Source: Opisthocomus hoazin (taxonomy: Eukaryota > Chordata > Aves > Opisthocomiformes > Opisthocomidae). Taken from it: 64,000 nt of DNA. Each line of letters opens with the position of its first letter. Position 1 is the first letter of the stretch. The stretch is taken from contig NC_134417.1 in assembly GCF_030867145.1 (NCBI RefSeq), positions 7,045,577 to 7,109,576 of the forward strand, in the 5' to 3' direction. The translations under genes were made by a program, and so were the position numbers. Below are positions 46,622 through 59,311 of the stretch, piece after piece. The notes beneath the pieces are model-generated. The model ran no database searches, was not told the origin of the DNA, and saw nothing but the letters and a program-made list of their open reading frames with translations.

Positions 46622-47038
46622 AGAGTCACAGAATCACAGAATGGTAGGGGTTGGAAAGGACTTCTGTGGATCATCTAGTCCAACCCCCCTGCCAAAGCAG
46701 GGTCACCTACAGCAGGCTGCACAGGACCGCGTCCAGGCAGGTCTTGAATATCTCCAGAGAAGGAGACTCCACAACCTCCCTGGACAGCCTGTTCCAGGGC
46801 TCCGTCACCCTCAGAGGGAAGAAGTTCTTCCTCATGTTCAGACGGAACTTCCTCTGCTTCAGTTTGTGCCCATTGCCCCTTGTCCTGTCGCTGGGCACCA
46901 CTGAAAAGAGCTTGGCCCCATCGTCCTGACACCCACCCTTGAGATATTTACAGGCATTTATAAGGTCCCCTCTCAGCCTTCTCTTCTTCAGGCTAAAGAA
47001 GCCCAGCTCCCTGAGCCTTTCCTCATAGGAGAGATGCT
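46622..47038 (-). mobile_element. CR1 LINE 3' fragment
   Basis: The plus strand shows the reverse complement of a CR1 3' end, from the TCACAGAATCACAGAATGG tail to GAGATGCT, where it is truncated. It closely resembles the CR1 in the nested ERV at 18621-19056, so both belong to a similar young subfamily. Confidence 0.93.
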
Positions 47039-49529
47039 TCTCTCCAGTTCTGGGTTTTGGCATTTCATTTCCATTGCCTACCCAGGCCAAAGCTGAGCTT
47101 CGGAGAAAATGAAGGGAAACTTCACCACACAGAAAATCCTTAGAAGGCAGGGCAATGCCGCGTTTATTTTTGGTTGAAAGGTGGCTACACTGACACCTGC
47201 CATGCTTTGGCTTTCCTGTTTTTCCAAAACACGCCTCCTGGGCAACATGGTACTTTAGACATACAAAAATTACAACAATGAGGGCCACAAATATACTGCT
47301 AGCATACAGCTAAACCCATTGCCATACAGATGACACAGATCCATAATAGATCTCCAAACCACCACTAAAACTTTTGTATCGATGTTGGAACTAATTATAT
47401 TTGTAGGCACAAATTAATCCGGAGCCCATGAAGCAGGGAAGTTGAAGGAACAACACAGAATACAAGAACTAAGCAAACTGGCAGGCCACTGAAGTCTCCA
47501 ACTCTTTTCAAGGTCCCCGAAAACTGCCTCTCACTCTGTGCAAGTTGCGCTTTGCAGACGTAATGCAGTATATGATCTTAATCCTGCAGAGCCTCAGGAA
47601 AGCTCTACCTACCCCAGCATTAAATCAGGTCTTTGGGAAGCTCTACTCAAAAGAAGGTAAAACTAAGAGCTGTTATCAGAAATTCCAATAGTAATTATTC
47701 CCTCAAGTGCCATAAACAATTCATGACGCTGGAAATTCAATATTTCTTGGAAACATAGCAACTATAATGCCCCTCTGCACCTATCATTTGCGGGAATTTA
47801 AAATCTCACTTCGAAAACCTGAAGTTCATCTGATAAGAGCAAAACAGCACTGTTCACACAATGTCAGAATACTTTAAATCTTATACAAGTCTTTAACCTT
47901 GGCTTTCAGAAACGAGAACATAAGTTTCTAGTTGCACCTATGTAACTCCATTCCCTCCAGCAGAAAAAGACTATTTATTACTGCTCAGTTACGAGCCTTC
48001 TGCAGCACAGGGAGCCCCAGTCGGGCAGTAGTGCCAGCCACCTTTGTCAGGCAGCTGCGGCTCTGTTCCCACAAGCACCAGCCAACCTCAGCAGGTTAAG
48101 AGCACAGGCTGCATTTTTCACTGGGATGCGGTCTGCAATATAAATGAGGTTGCTCTCTAAGCTTGCCTTCAGAAAGCATTCTCAAGAACCCTGATTCAGC
48201 CATTTCCCGCTTGAAATCTCTCATTTCCAGAAGGAAAGAGAAAAAACTAAGCTTCCCTAGCAGTAAGCATCTGCCAAGAAATTTAAAGCCCTCCTCCCTT
48301 TTCTTAAGCTTTCCATTTCTTGCTGTATTGTAAATCACTCTGTGAAAATACCATGGACTCTAAACATTTAAGTTACATTCCTAAATGGTAAACCATCAAG
48401 TTTTACTAGCTTCTTTAAAATAAAATAGTGTGGTCTAGCTGCAGAAACAAATTATATATTGCTTTTCTATGTTAATTATGTTACACAGATTAAGGGCCAT
48501 AGTAACAGGAAGTTAAGCTAGCCCTTGTTACAGAAAACTGCTATATCTGAAATAGAACAAATATCACAAGGGTTGAACAAAACTTTGGGGAATGCATTGG
48601 AATGCTATGGAAAGATTAGCTCACTTGGCTCCAAAACAGCTTACCAAACAACAGCATGTTTGTTTTTTTTTTAATTCAAATATAAGAACAGCTGATCTGT
48701 GGTCAGAAAACAGGCAGTACCTTTCAAAATGCTGGAGCTCTGGTACAAGAGAGCAGGTATGCTTCCTGCCCCGCATGACCTTCTCCCAAACATACATACT
48801 CCAATTTTGGCCTGTAAGTATTCATTCTTTCATCAACAATCTCCTTATCAAATCTTTTGTTCCAGGAAGGCCACTGTAGGTTAAGAACAGTGCATTAAAA
48901 TGGTTTCACAGTATTTATAGAAAGATGTAGAAAGAAAGGAATAGTTTAAGTATGACTGAGACCGTGCATCACTAATGGGAGTTTCTGCAGAAATTGAGCA
49001 TTTTGACAGGACGTCAGCCAGGGAGCTGAGTTCCTAAATCAGCAGAAACACAAACACAAGTACCAGCCATCGGTAAGTGCTTTCACCTGGCTTCAACTGA
49101 TGGACTGGTTTTCTTTGCCACCAAGGGATGATTTACACATCCAAGAGGCATTTCATTTTCCTGTAAGTGGTGACAGAAATTAGGAAAACAACATAACAGT
49201 ATGGGACAGAGCGCCCTATTCACTCGGGTCCAGTGATTGTTTTATCTGCACTTAAGCAAATTTTTCAGCATCTAATTTTGGATATTAGATGTATAATGAG
49301 GTACTGCTGAGAATCTGGGGCCTCTGTGAATATCAAACCCCAGCATATGTGAAAACATGGCAGTGACAGAGGATGCGTTCTTAGCTCTGACACATCTCCT
49401 ACATGGCATTGGTCAAAACACTTAGGTTAGTGTAGCAGAGTTAGCTCTACTGCACATATGTATGTAGAGGAGCTGTGTTCATCACGCTGCACAGCAACAT
49501 CAAGCCATTTATGAACTGACATATTTGTG
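47039..49529 (-). other. SPSB4 intron (inferred)
   Basis: No exon or element recognised in about 2.5 kb. Confidence 0.5.
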
Positions 49530-50678
49530 TTGCACTTAGACCTGACTTCAGCAAGGCTTTCGACACAGTCTCCCATAACATCCTCCTAGGGAAGCTCAGG
49601 AAGTACGGGCTGGATGAGTGGTCAGTGAAGTGGATTGAGAATTGGCTGAATGGCAGAACTCAGAGGGTTGTCAGCAGTGGTGCCAAGTCTAGTTGGAGGC
49701 TGGTAACTAGTGGTGTCCCTCAGGGGTCAGTACTGGGCACAGTCTTGTTTAACTTCTTCATCAATGACCTGGATGAAGAGCTAGAATGTACCCTCAGCAA
49801 GTTTGCTGATGACACCAAACTGGGAGGAGTGGTGGATACACCAGAAGGCTGTGCTGCCATTCAGCGAGACCTGGACAGGCTGGAGAGTTGGGCAGAGAGG
49901 AACCTGATGAGGTTCAACAAGGGTAAGCGCAGGGTCCTGCACCTGGGGAGGAACAACCCCATGCACCAGTACAGGCTTGGGGCTGACCTGCTGGAAAGCA
50001 GCTCTGTGGAGAGGGACCTGGGTGTCCTGGTGCTGGACAGGTTGACTATGAGCCAGCAGTGTGCCCTGGCTGCCAGCAGGTTTGGCCAGCAGGTGTGGCC
50101 AGCAGGTCGAGGGAGGTTCTCCTTCCCCTCTACACTGCCCTAGTGAGGCCTCATCTGGAGTACTGTGTCCAGTTCTGGGCTCCTCACTTCAAGAAAGATG
50201 AGGAGCTACTGGAGAGAGTCCAGCGGAGGGCTACGAGGATGATGAGGGGACTGGAGCATCTTTCCTACAAGGAAAGGCTGAGGCAGCTGGGATTGTTTAG
50301 CCTGAAAAAGAGAAGGCTGAAAGAGGACCTCATAAATGCTTATAAATATCTGAAGGGTGGGTGTCAAGAGGATGGGCCCAGACTCTTTTCAGTAGTGCCC
50401 AGTGACAGGACAAGGGGCAATGGGCACAAACTGAAGCATAGGAAGTTCCACCTGAACATGAGGATGAACTTCTTCACTCTGAGGGTGACAGAGCCCTGGA
50501 ACACACTGCCCAGCGAGGTTGTGGAGTCTCCTTCTCTGGAGATATTCAAGACCCACCTGGACAAGGTCCTTTGCAGCCTGCTGTGGGTGACCCTGCTTCG
50601 GCAGGGGGGTTGGACTAGATGACCCACAGAGGTCCCTTCCAACCCGTACCATTCTGTGTGATTCTGTGTGATTCTATG
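49530..50678 (+). mobile_element. CR1 LINE, 3' part of ORF2 plus 3' UTR
   Basis: A 5'-truncated CR1 of about 1.15 kb. A frame at 49538-50143 encodes the end of the reverse-transcriptase domain, with [20 protein letters not shown] and the catalytic FADDT. The C-terminal part continues in another frame (50059-50622), showing a frameshift near 50090 beside a short local duplication of GGCCAGCAGGT. The tail at 50651-50678 consists of ATTCTGTGTG-type units. It cannot retrotranspose. Confidence 0.95.
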
Positions 50679-53600
50679 TCCCTAGAGGTCTTTCTGCTTT
50701 GGAATTTAGAGAAGTGCTATATTGCTTTGCTGTGTCTTAAATGCATTTGTAAAAGAACATTTAGGTGTAGGCTTCTGTCTATGCCCTCTCTCTCAACTGC
50801 TGAAGTGGCAAAGATCCAGCTCAAGGCTGAGCTGGGTACAATGTTTGTCTTGCAACAGCTTATGCTGGGAACACGCCAGACACGAGATGTGGTAGAAACT
50901 GGCAGACAACCCTGCCGAATATTGAATTTATGCATACAGGCCTGAATAGCTGAAAAATCCCCCTGTGTGAATGAAAAGCCCCAAGTACATATTAACACAA
51001 TAAACTCAGCTGACATGAAGTAGGTGCAGAGTCTTGCTCCTAAAAGGCAACACCCTCATGGAACCACACAAGGAGTCTGGCAGAGCTTTTGCCCATCACA
51101 TGCACCTGGGAGGCCCCTCCATTCCAGAGGGAGATGGGTATTTCCCTTGAGCATTGGAAACCTTTGTCTGGTATAGGCAAATCAACAGCCACGTGCCAAG
51201 GAGGCAAACCTGCTCTGCCTCCCAGGGGCTCTGGGCAGGTCCTCTTGCTGGTAAGTTATAATGGTGATGAAACGGAGAGATGACAACAGAGACCTGTACC
51301 AGCCTTTACACCACTGATTTTGTTTTTGCTTTAACACCATTTTTCCATCAAAGCCACATTTTAATGAATGAAATCTTGTACTTTCCATTTTGGAGGGTGG
51401 AGGAGTTTGTTTTTTTCTTTCAGAAAATTCACGCTATGGTACAGCAATGTAGTACAACAGATTCTGGCAGGAGAGAAGCACAGCTCAGAGCAGACCTCTG
51501 TCCTGTTTGAAACATTTGACAATGCATCGCCGTTATCTGCCTTCCCCACTGGAAAAAGCACGTTTACTTTCCAAAGCACATATGTTAAAAAAGACCAGTA
51601 TCTGAAGACTTTTAGGTTATCCTATTGCTATTACTGAGAAATGAAGGTAAAAAGCAAGTCATTAAATGAGGTGACCTTTCTGCCAGACTGGCTTCCATTA
51701 CAGCAGTTTTCACACAGCGAGAAGAACCTCTAAAGGTATTAACATAATGAGCACTTGCAGTGCCTCCTCTGTGAAATGAAGTTTGCTCCATCAAAAAACA
51801 ATACCAAAGAAAGAAGTTCTGAAAAGAAACCAGCTGTGCCACTCGGGAGGCACTTGCTGCATTCAGTCGCATGCTTGTTTCTTTCTTTTTATCAATGAGC
51901 GATTGAGACTGAAATACTTTTTTATTTTTCAAGAATACAGAAGAGATGCTACAATATCCAAGCTGGATAAATGAACTGTAACATCCGATTGCCTCGTGAC
52001 GGCTTGAAGAGTTTACCATGTTTATCCTGCGGGGCCAGTCATGGGGGTTACACGCAACACACATCACTGGGAGAGAAGTGACATGCCCACAGTGACCACA
52101 CTGTGGAACCACCTTGTTCTGCACAGAGGGAGGGAGCGAGAGGTTCGGGAATATCCCAGGGTGCGAACCCTGGGAAGACCCCGCTGCTCTCCTCCTCCAG
52201 CGATGCACATACACTGCCTGCCCGTCCTGCTGCAGAGTGGTGAAGCAAAGCTGTGAACAGCGACTACAAGCCACCACAGCTTGACTCACTGCAAGTTGCT
52301 CTAATCTAAAATAAAGCTTCACCTTCACTTACACTCAATCACTGCTCATGAATACTCTCTTCATATTTCACCTTTTAACGAACCCATGGCAACCACAGTC
52401 TAAATTATTTACCAACAGTGCTCCATCACTCCGTCAGCATCCCTGCTTCTGAAGCACAACCACTAAATAGATATTTAAAAAAAAAAAAAGAAAAAAAGAA
52501 AAAAGCACATCACCTTTGGAGCATTCTTCTGCAGTAGATTAAAAGAGCTCACATTAAGTGCCAGCACTTCCTGCAAGTATGCCCAGAGATGAGGTTACTC
52601 ACTTGGCAACACCAAAAGCTAGCCTAAGTACTGCTGGCAAAATTTTTCGTGCTAACTTAGTGGTAAAAATGTCTGTCAAAGTAATTATTCATACGGTGAA
52701 TATTCCTCAGTTTGGTTTATCATGACAAGCTGGAAAGAATCACGGTGGCTGTTCATGCAGGCAGGAATGGCATCGGAGCGCTCCAGTTCAGATGTGCCCA
52801 GCCTAATTCCATTATTAAACCATTCAGTCTTTAGCAGCAAAGCTAGGCGTCACTTATTCCACTTAGTCAGATTTCAGGGCATGAAAAAAAATCTCTTCCT
52901 TCAGCAGCTTTCAGCATATTTGAGTCAAAGGGACTGTAATATACCAAGAGCAGAACAGACGGCTTGTTCTGAAAATGGGCAGCAAAACATGTCAAGGGGA
53001 TGGACATAGAAAGTGTCTTTCAGCAGTGAATTATGGAGTGTGAGCCAAAGGCAAAGCTCAGTCATACCCCCAGCTCCTTCCAGTTTCCAACAAGTGGAAA
53101 AAGCAGCCTTCGGTTTCTCAGATTTGGTGTAAAATGAAATCCCTAATCCGGTTTCCTAGTGCAGAACCATTAAATTGTAGCATACGGTATATGAATGGAT
53201 TACATTAGTACACTTCTAATGTTCTAACATTTGTATGCCATAATTCAACATTTAAGCCTGATTTAAGATTGACCAAATCCAGCTTGGAAGGAGAGATTAA
53301 AAGAACTCACACCACAGAACCTGTTAAAATGAAAGAGGTAACGAGGAGATGATAGGACAGAAAAAAAAAAAAATCAAATGTCATAGCTCTCAGCGCAAAG
53401 AACAACTGTTTAGGAAATCATACAACTTTGGAAACAAAAGTGGTCTAAGATGAATATAAAAAATGAGCTGCGGAATAACCTCCTGAGCCAGAGTATGGGA
53501 GTTTCGTCATTTGGTACCTGTAGAATAGGAGGGTGTTGGGGGGAAGATCCTAAAACCATTCAGCCCAGAACAACTAAGTCTTCTGTCAGACAAACAGAGG

Positions 53601-54444
53601 CCATTTGGGCAAAAAGGAGCATGTGGCAAAAAAAAACCAAACCAAAACCAATACCACTCAGTCACTGAGTTTACTATCTTGCTACTGTAAATACTGCAAC
53701 ATAGACTACTTCCTTCACTGACTGAGCCTTATCTTAGGCTGCTCTAAGTTGCTAAGTTTCTTTCCCTTGTAACAAGTATCAGAAAGAGCAGCAAAGGGTC
53801 AGCCCTAACATCTACAGTCTAAAGAGAAATATTGTCTGACCTACAGAAAACCTACTCTGCATTACTGCAGAAAACTTCTGGTTGGCTTCTGTTCAAAGTC
53901 CATTTAAATTAAACTGATCTTGAAAAGAACACTGATGAACAGTAGAACCTAACAAAATACACCTTCCAAATTAAATTATTCTTTTCTTCCAAATTTACTC
54001 CTGCTATAAAAGGTATCCACTATTACCATGGACCTGTGCAGAACGTGCCTTTAAAACCGGTTTCATGCTGTGTTTGTGTTGGTCCATAGCACCCAAGAGC
54101 ACTCTGACCAGAGCACAGGTAATAGCGCGGGGCTGCCCAGAAAGGCAGCTCCTCTTCCCAGCCAGATTTGACTCCCGCTCCTGGAAGCCAGCTCCATGAC
54201 CCCTTCCCCTGGGTTTTAAGCTTCTGGATGAGTGACTACCTCCCAAATTAAAGCTTGCTACTACTCTGTTCCAGATAGAAACGTTGTTCAAAGCAGGCAG
54301 GTCTCAAGGTATAAGCTATTTTTCTTGGAAACCTTTAAATCCCTTCAGAAACTGCCTGGTCAGTTAAATAAAGCTGTGGCCTTTGGTTTAAATTTTGTAC
54401 ATATTACCCAACTTCAGAGCAGTTCTCAAACTACCATTTCTTTT
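50679..54444 (-). other. SPSB4 intron (inferred)
   Basis: AT-rich, no recognised exon. A-rich runs lie near 52477-52503 and 53360-53374. Confidence 0.5.
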
Positions 54445-54705
54445 CCCCAGAAACGCGCAGCTGCGGGAGAGCAGTGCTGAGCGGGACAGCAGCCCACCAC
54501 CACGGAGCGCGGTTCTGCGCGGGATGGCGACCCACCGCCACGCAGCCCCCGGCACGCAGGTGTGAGCCCAGCCAGCAGCCCCTGCCCACAGTGAAGGGCA
54601 GCCCCCTGCCCTGACCTCTTGCCGAGGCACCAGCACCTGAGAGGCTGCAGACTGCAGGTGGCACAGACAGAAAATGGCACTGTGCTGCCCGAGTGCGGGA
54701 AGCTC
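54445..54705. other. Local GC-rich, CpG-containing island
   Basis: About 260 bp rich in G, C and CpG (for example GAGCGCGGTTCTGCGCGGG) within AT-rich DNA. It carries overlapping minus-strand frames of 77-133 codons without recognisable domains. It could be a small CpG island, an alternative promoter or an unrecognised exon. Confidence 0.4.
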
Positions 54706-57700
54706 GCTACTAGGAAACTTTATGTCCTCCTGGAAGTGAAAAAGAAAGAAGAAAAAGCTTTTGTTCTCTGTATGCACAGAGCAGCACATGTGTGCACGCT
54801 CAGAGTCATCTCCGTGGCTGAAGTAACCAGCAATTACAATGTTTCAGAAATGGCTTGATTTCCAGTTGATAGTAAGCTTACAACCATTAGTTTCTTGTAT
54901 TACCAGATGGGCTGTATAATGTGAAAAATAAATTACAAAACACTTCCCAGGGTTGCTTAAATGACTGATTTGTAGCTGCAGGCATCTAGCAAGTTGTGAA
55001 TGATTACTGATGTAAAAGGACAACTCTAGCGGGTACCACAGTAATTGGTATTTACAAAATGTAGTGGAACATTGTCAGGGAGAAGAACAAGAAATGCAAG
55101 TAATTTATGCACCACAATTAAACAACTGTTAGAATTTGCAAAAATTTAAACCAGACAAATACAGCATATAACATGCAGCACCTGTGGATTTATAATCTTC
55201 TCAAATAATACCACTTCTCTTCTGTAAGAAACTATCAATTAAGGTAAGCACAGGAAATAGCACACAATTTTGTCAGCCTAAACTACCATTTCTACCACCC
55301 CCAAATGTCTTTCTCCAATGTTTATCCTGTGCTATGAAATAATGTAACTAGCCTCCCCTTTCCATTTCATCTATGGCAATGTTTAATTAAGTGACTCAGA
55401 TATCCAAGGAATAAACCAGCTGTGAACTATTAAATTAGCTGGTGCCATCATTTCTTGCCATTTACATGCTTTTAGCATGAGTGATGAATATTACAAAAGT
55501 GATGGAATTATATACCACATTTAGAAAATTATTTTGATAACTGTAACTGAAATATATATATGCATATATGTATACATATATGTAGAAAAACATACAAATT
55601 ATGATTCTCAGCTTCCGGTAGAGAAATAGGTAACAGATATTTTTGAAGCTGCACATGAAATGAGTCTGGAAGAAGCATGACTGTTTCCAACCTGAAAACG
55701 AACTAAAGAATCCAACAGAGCAGTCCCATTTCAGCTGGTTATCGTTTCTGCTTTACACAAGGCTTTGTCCCTGCACAGACCCCTGGCACCACAAACGTAA
55801 GGGCAGTTTAGGCAGTACAGCACCCCTCAGCACCAATTCATCCCGTCCAGCGCTCTTAATAAAAACCTGCATACACTCCTGGTGTTAGGTAGCCTTTCTG
55901 CATGGAACAATGTCTATATATACTTCTCAACTTGATAGCAAACAGTGGAAATGAGCGATTTGATCTTGGAGGTAACGGGAATGCAGCAGTGGAAGAGAAG
56001 GCAGCAGTGATGCAGCTAGAACAATTTTTTAGCAAGAAAACTATTCAGACTAGTTGGGTGCAACAGGGAGTGTCTGACTACATGACCAACTCCTTCATGT
56101 TACTGCCTAAGCATTTGCTGTAGCAATGTGATGCAAAGCGATGCTGTTGCACACCAGCAGAGACTCCAGCCCTCCACCACCAGCCTGCCAACAACATTAA
56201 ATAAAGACAAATTGATGCACTATAGTATACAATGAATAAGAACTGAGATCTGGCATTGAGCTGTTCACATGTTACGCAAATAAATCTCACTTATTGTCAG
56301 CTATTTTAGGACTGTATGCAAATGTCACTAGATACTACAAAAGAATTTTAATCTTCCTGATTCTCCAGTCCAGCTACAGCTTGTCCTGAATCAAATATCA
56401 TTTTGTTAGGTTTCAGTTATTCTTTATAGGGATCAGCAAATCAAGTTAACTAGCTGAAAAATTGCTGAATATAGCACCTTGAGAAAAAAACACGTCATGA
56501 CCTAGTTCTACCTCCTGCTATCCAGATAGGCTTAGGCTTACTCAGCTACATCACACACTTCATAGCCTGCCAACCAAAGTATTTTCTTTTAAACTAAACA
56601 TTTGAATTACAGAAAGAGCAGCCTGTTTTATCAGGTGCACTGTCAATTCCTGCCATTCTCAAGCTTTGCCTTACCTACTCAACGTTGAGAGAATATGTTG
56701 GTAAAATTAACAGAGCATGCCAAAAATCTCTCTGTATCTGTGCTAGGTAAAACTTTAATTTGTTCTTCTCTGCTTTAAGACATGCAAAAGGATATTCCAC
56801 CTGGATAAACTAAGACAGAAAGGCAAGTCTCTGTCCCCTACCAATCCTAGGAATGGTGCATCAGCATTTCTGACCTTCAGAAATAGTATCAAAAACTCAA
56901 AATGCAAACACAAAAAGGACTGCAAACGGCAGCCCTGCCCGTGCCTCTGTGCTGTGCTGACTGGCAGTGTCAGGCCTGAATGGGAGCAGATATGGAACCA
57001 GCTGCAGCTGTTTTCCCAGCACATCACCTACCCCAAAGTGTGCACCTTCCAGGCTCAACAGAGACCTTTCGTAAGTCTACAGTGACAGATCTCTACTGAA
57101 GAATTTGAATACTGGAGCTGCTTTATCAATATAGTGTAATTGTCTCCTAAATTCACCAGCGTTTGTAGACTTGCAGTTAATTTTGTTCCCTTCAAACAGG
57201 ATGGCATTTAAGCAGTAATAGGGGGAAAAAAAACCTTAAAGGCCAAGAGAATTAACTGTATCTTACTAAAGCTAGCAAGTTCATGCATTATTCATGCATG
57301 GAGGACAGGAGTACACTCATCAGCTTAGAGGGCTATAGGGAACTCAGAATCTGAAGCTCCTCAATTTCTAGCATTAAAAAGGCTAGCTGCATTACTTTAT
57401 CTGAAAGCAAGCAATAGTTAGCTGCTGCATTTCTTACAGAGCCACATGTAGGCAAAGGGATTGCTTCCAGTTCTCCTAGATGCTGCTGCAGCTCCTGTTG
57501 AAGAGCTAACACAAGAACTTGACTGTTGTCCCCTGGATGCAGCAAGGGAACACGGAGGAATATTTAAGCTGACATTCCTAAATGCAAGAAAATTCTTGTG
57601 TTATTACGAGATGTCAGAGCATGTGGCTATTATATAGCACGCTTTCATGGGCCCTAATGAGACCATCAGCATTTAATGCCAGCCAATACATAATCTTTTA

Positions 57701-58906
57701 ATTAATAAAACCACAGTAAACAGCTACTTTGTACTAAAAGTAGCCCTTTTCACCTAAACTATTTATGTCCACCATTAAGTGCCAGTTGAAACTAATTTTG
57801 CATGTTTGTAACCTTCTTTCTAAAAATACACCGTAATAGTACAGTAGCTATTATTTCTCGATCGTATAATCATGGAAACTGCGACTGCAGTACTTCTAGC
57901 CCACATGTGTTAAACAAGTGAGCTCATTTTGTAGAAAATTTCACACCCATGTCTGAAATCTGTCTGCTATAATACAGTATTTACTTTTCACCTGGGCTGT
58001 AAACTATTAAAACCACAACACCAAATATTGCAGACAAAACTCACATTCACTGAAATCCTAATTGAAAACTGCAGAATTTTCAGCAATGCTGTTCACGGCA
58101 AAGACAATGTTGGTGAAGGAGGGCCAAAGCACCTCAAAGAATTCTTTCATATTTGACAAGCTCTCTTGAAGGGGGTGCCTTTCCCTAAATTAGGCTTTGC
58201 AAGTTGACTATCCTTAGTTTCTACTTCTCCTTTATTCTTTTACATCTACCGATATGCACTGTTACATGATGTGCGCTAGTTAAAACATGGAACATGAACA
58301 ATGGCCCCACTAAAATATTCTTGTGTTAACCAACCACATCTCACAAGCTGAGTCTCCAGATCTGACAAACTATCGATCCTTTTTCTCCTTCTACTCTACA
58401 AATCTAATGAACTATTGATTCTTTCCCCCTTCCCCAATTTTCTGCTTTGGCTAGGTGTGCCCGCCCCCCACTGTCTAAATCTCCTTTTCTGTACAGCCTT
58501 AGGCAAGGCACGAACTCATCCTTCTTCTCCACTTCATCCATGCCGTTCTGTATCTCGACAGCTGCTGGTCTGTCACACGGTGGTATCTGACAGCAGAACT
58601 CTCAGATAAGAAATACAGAATTGGATGTTGAGCTGTGCTCAGCAATGGAAGAGCACTGCAAAGGAGCCAGTTCTCCACCCCACTGTCTACTGTCCTACTG
58701 CACGCTGGGGCTGCTGTAGCACGTACCTGTCACCTCCTGCTCTCCACTAGGCCTGGTCTTGCAGCCATGAACACCACCGTGCCGCCCTGAGGGCGATGAT
58801 GCCAGTGACGTGCAGTAGGAGAGCCACCTCTGCTCACTCCATCCTCCTCACCCCTTCCATACAGTTCAATACAAAAGGATCCTCCCTGCTTTCTGAGGGG
58901 GGTGAT
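54706..58906 (-). other. SPSB4 intron (inferred)
   Basis: AT-rich with a TA/CATATA microsatellite at about 55549-55583. No exon or large element is recognised. Confidence 0.5.
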
Positions 58907-59311
58907 TGTTATAGTTTGGCTGTGGCCAGCAACAAAAGGGCCACGCGGCCACTCTGCCACCTCTCCCCCCGCTAGGGTGGGGAACAGAATGGAAAGAAAC
59001 AGGCAAAAAACTGGTGGGTCGGGATTAGGGCAGTTTAACAGAACAGCAAACATAGGGAACAGGAACAACAACGATACTGATACGGAGAATACACAACACA
59101 AACCACAGAACGCACAGAGCCGCTCTCACCGCCCGCTGCGGCTGCGCGCTCCCGAGCCGCGACTCCTTCCCACTGCCCAGCTCCCCCCAGCCAGAACCCA
59201 GCATGACAGCACATGGTGTGGAATACCCTGCTCTGTTTGGCCAGGTTGGGTCAGCCTGTCCCCTCCTGGATTCTGGTGAAAATTAACCCTGTCCTGGCCG
59301 AACCCAGGACA
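58907..59311 (-). mobile_element. ERVL-type solo LTR
   Basis: 405 bp. On the minus strand it begins TGTCCTGGGTTCGGCCAGG and ends TATAACA. It is flanked by a perfect 5-bp target duplication GTGAT (58902-58906 and 59312-59316), the size expected for class III ERVL. The GGTTAATTTTC start block and the GCTCTGTTTGGCCAG block (plus strand) are recognised from avian ERVL LTRs. Confidence 0.9.
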
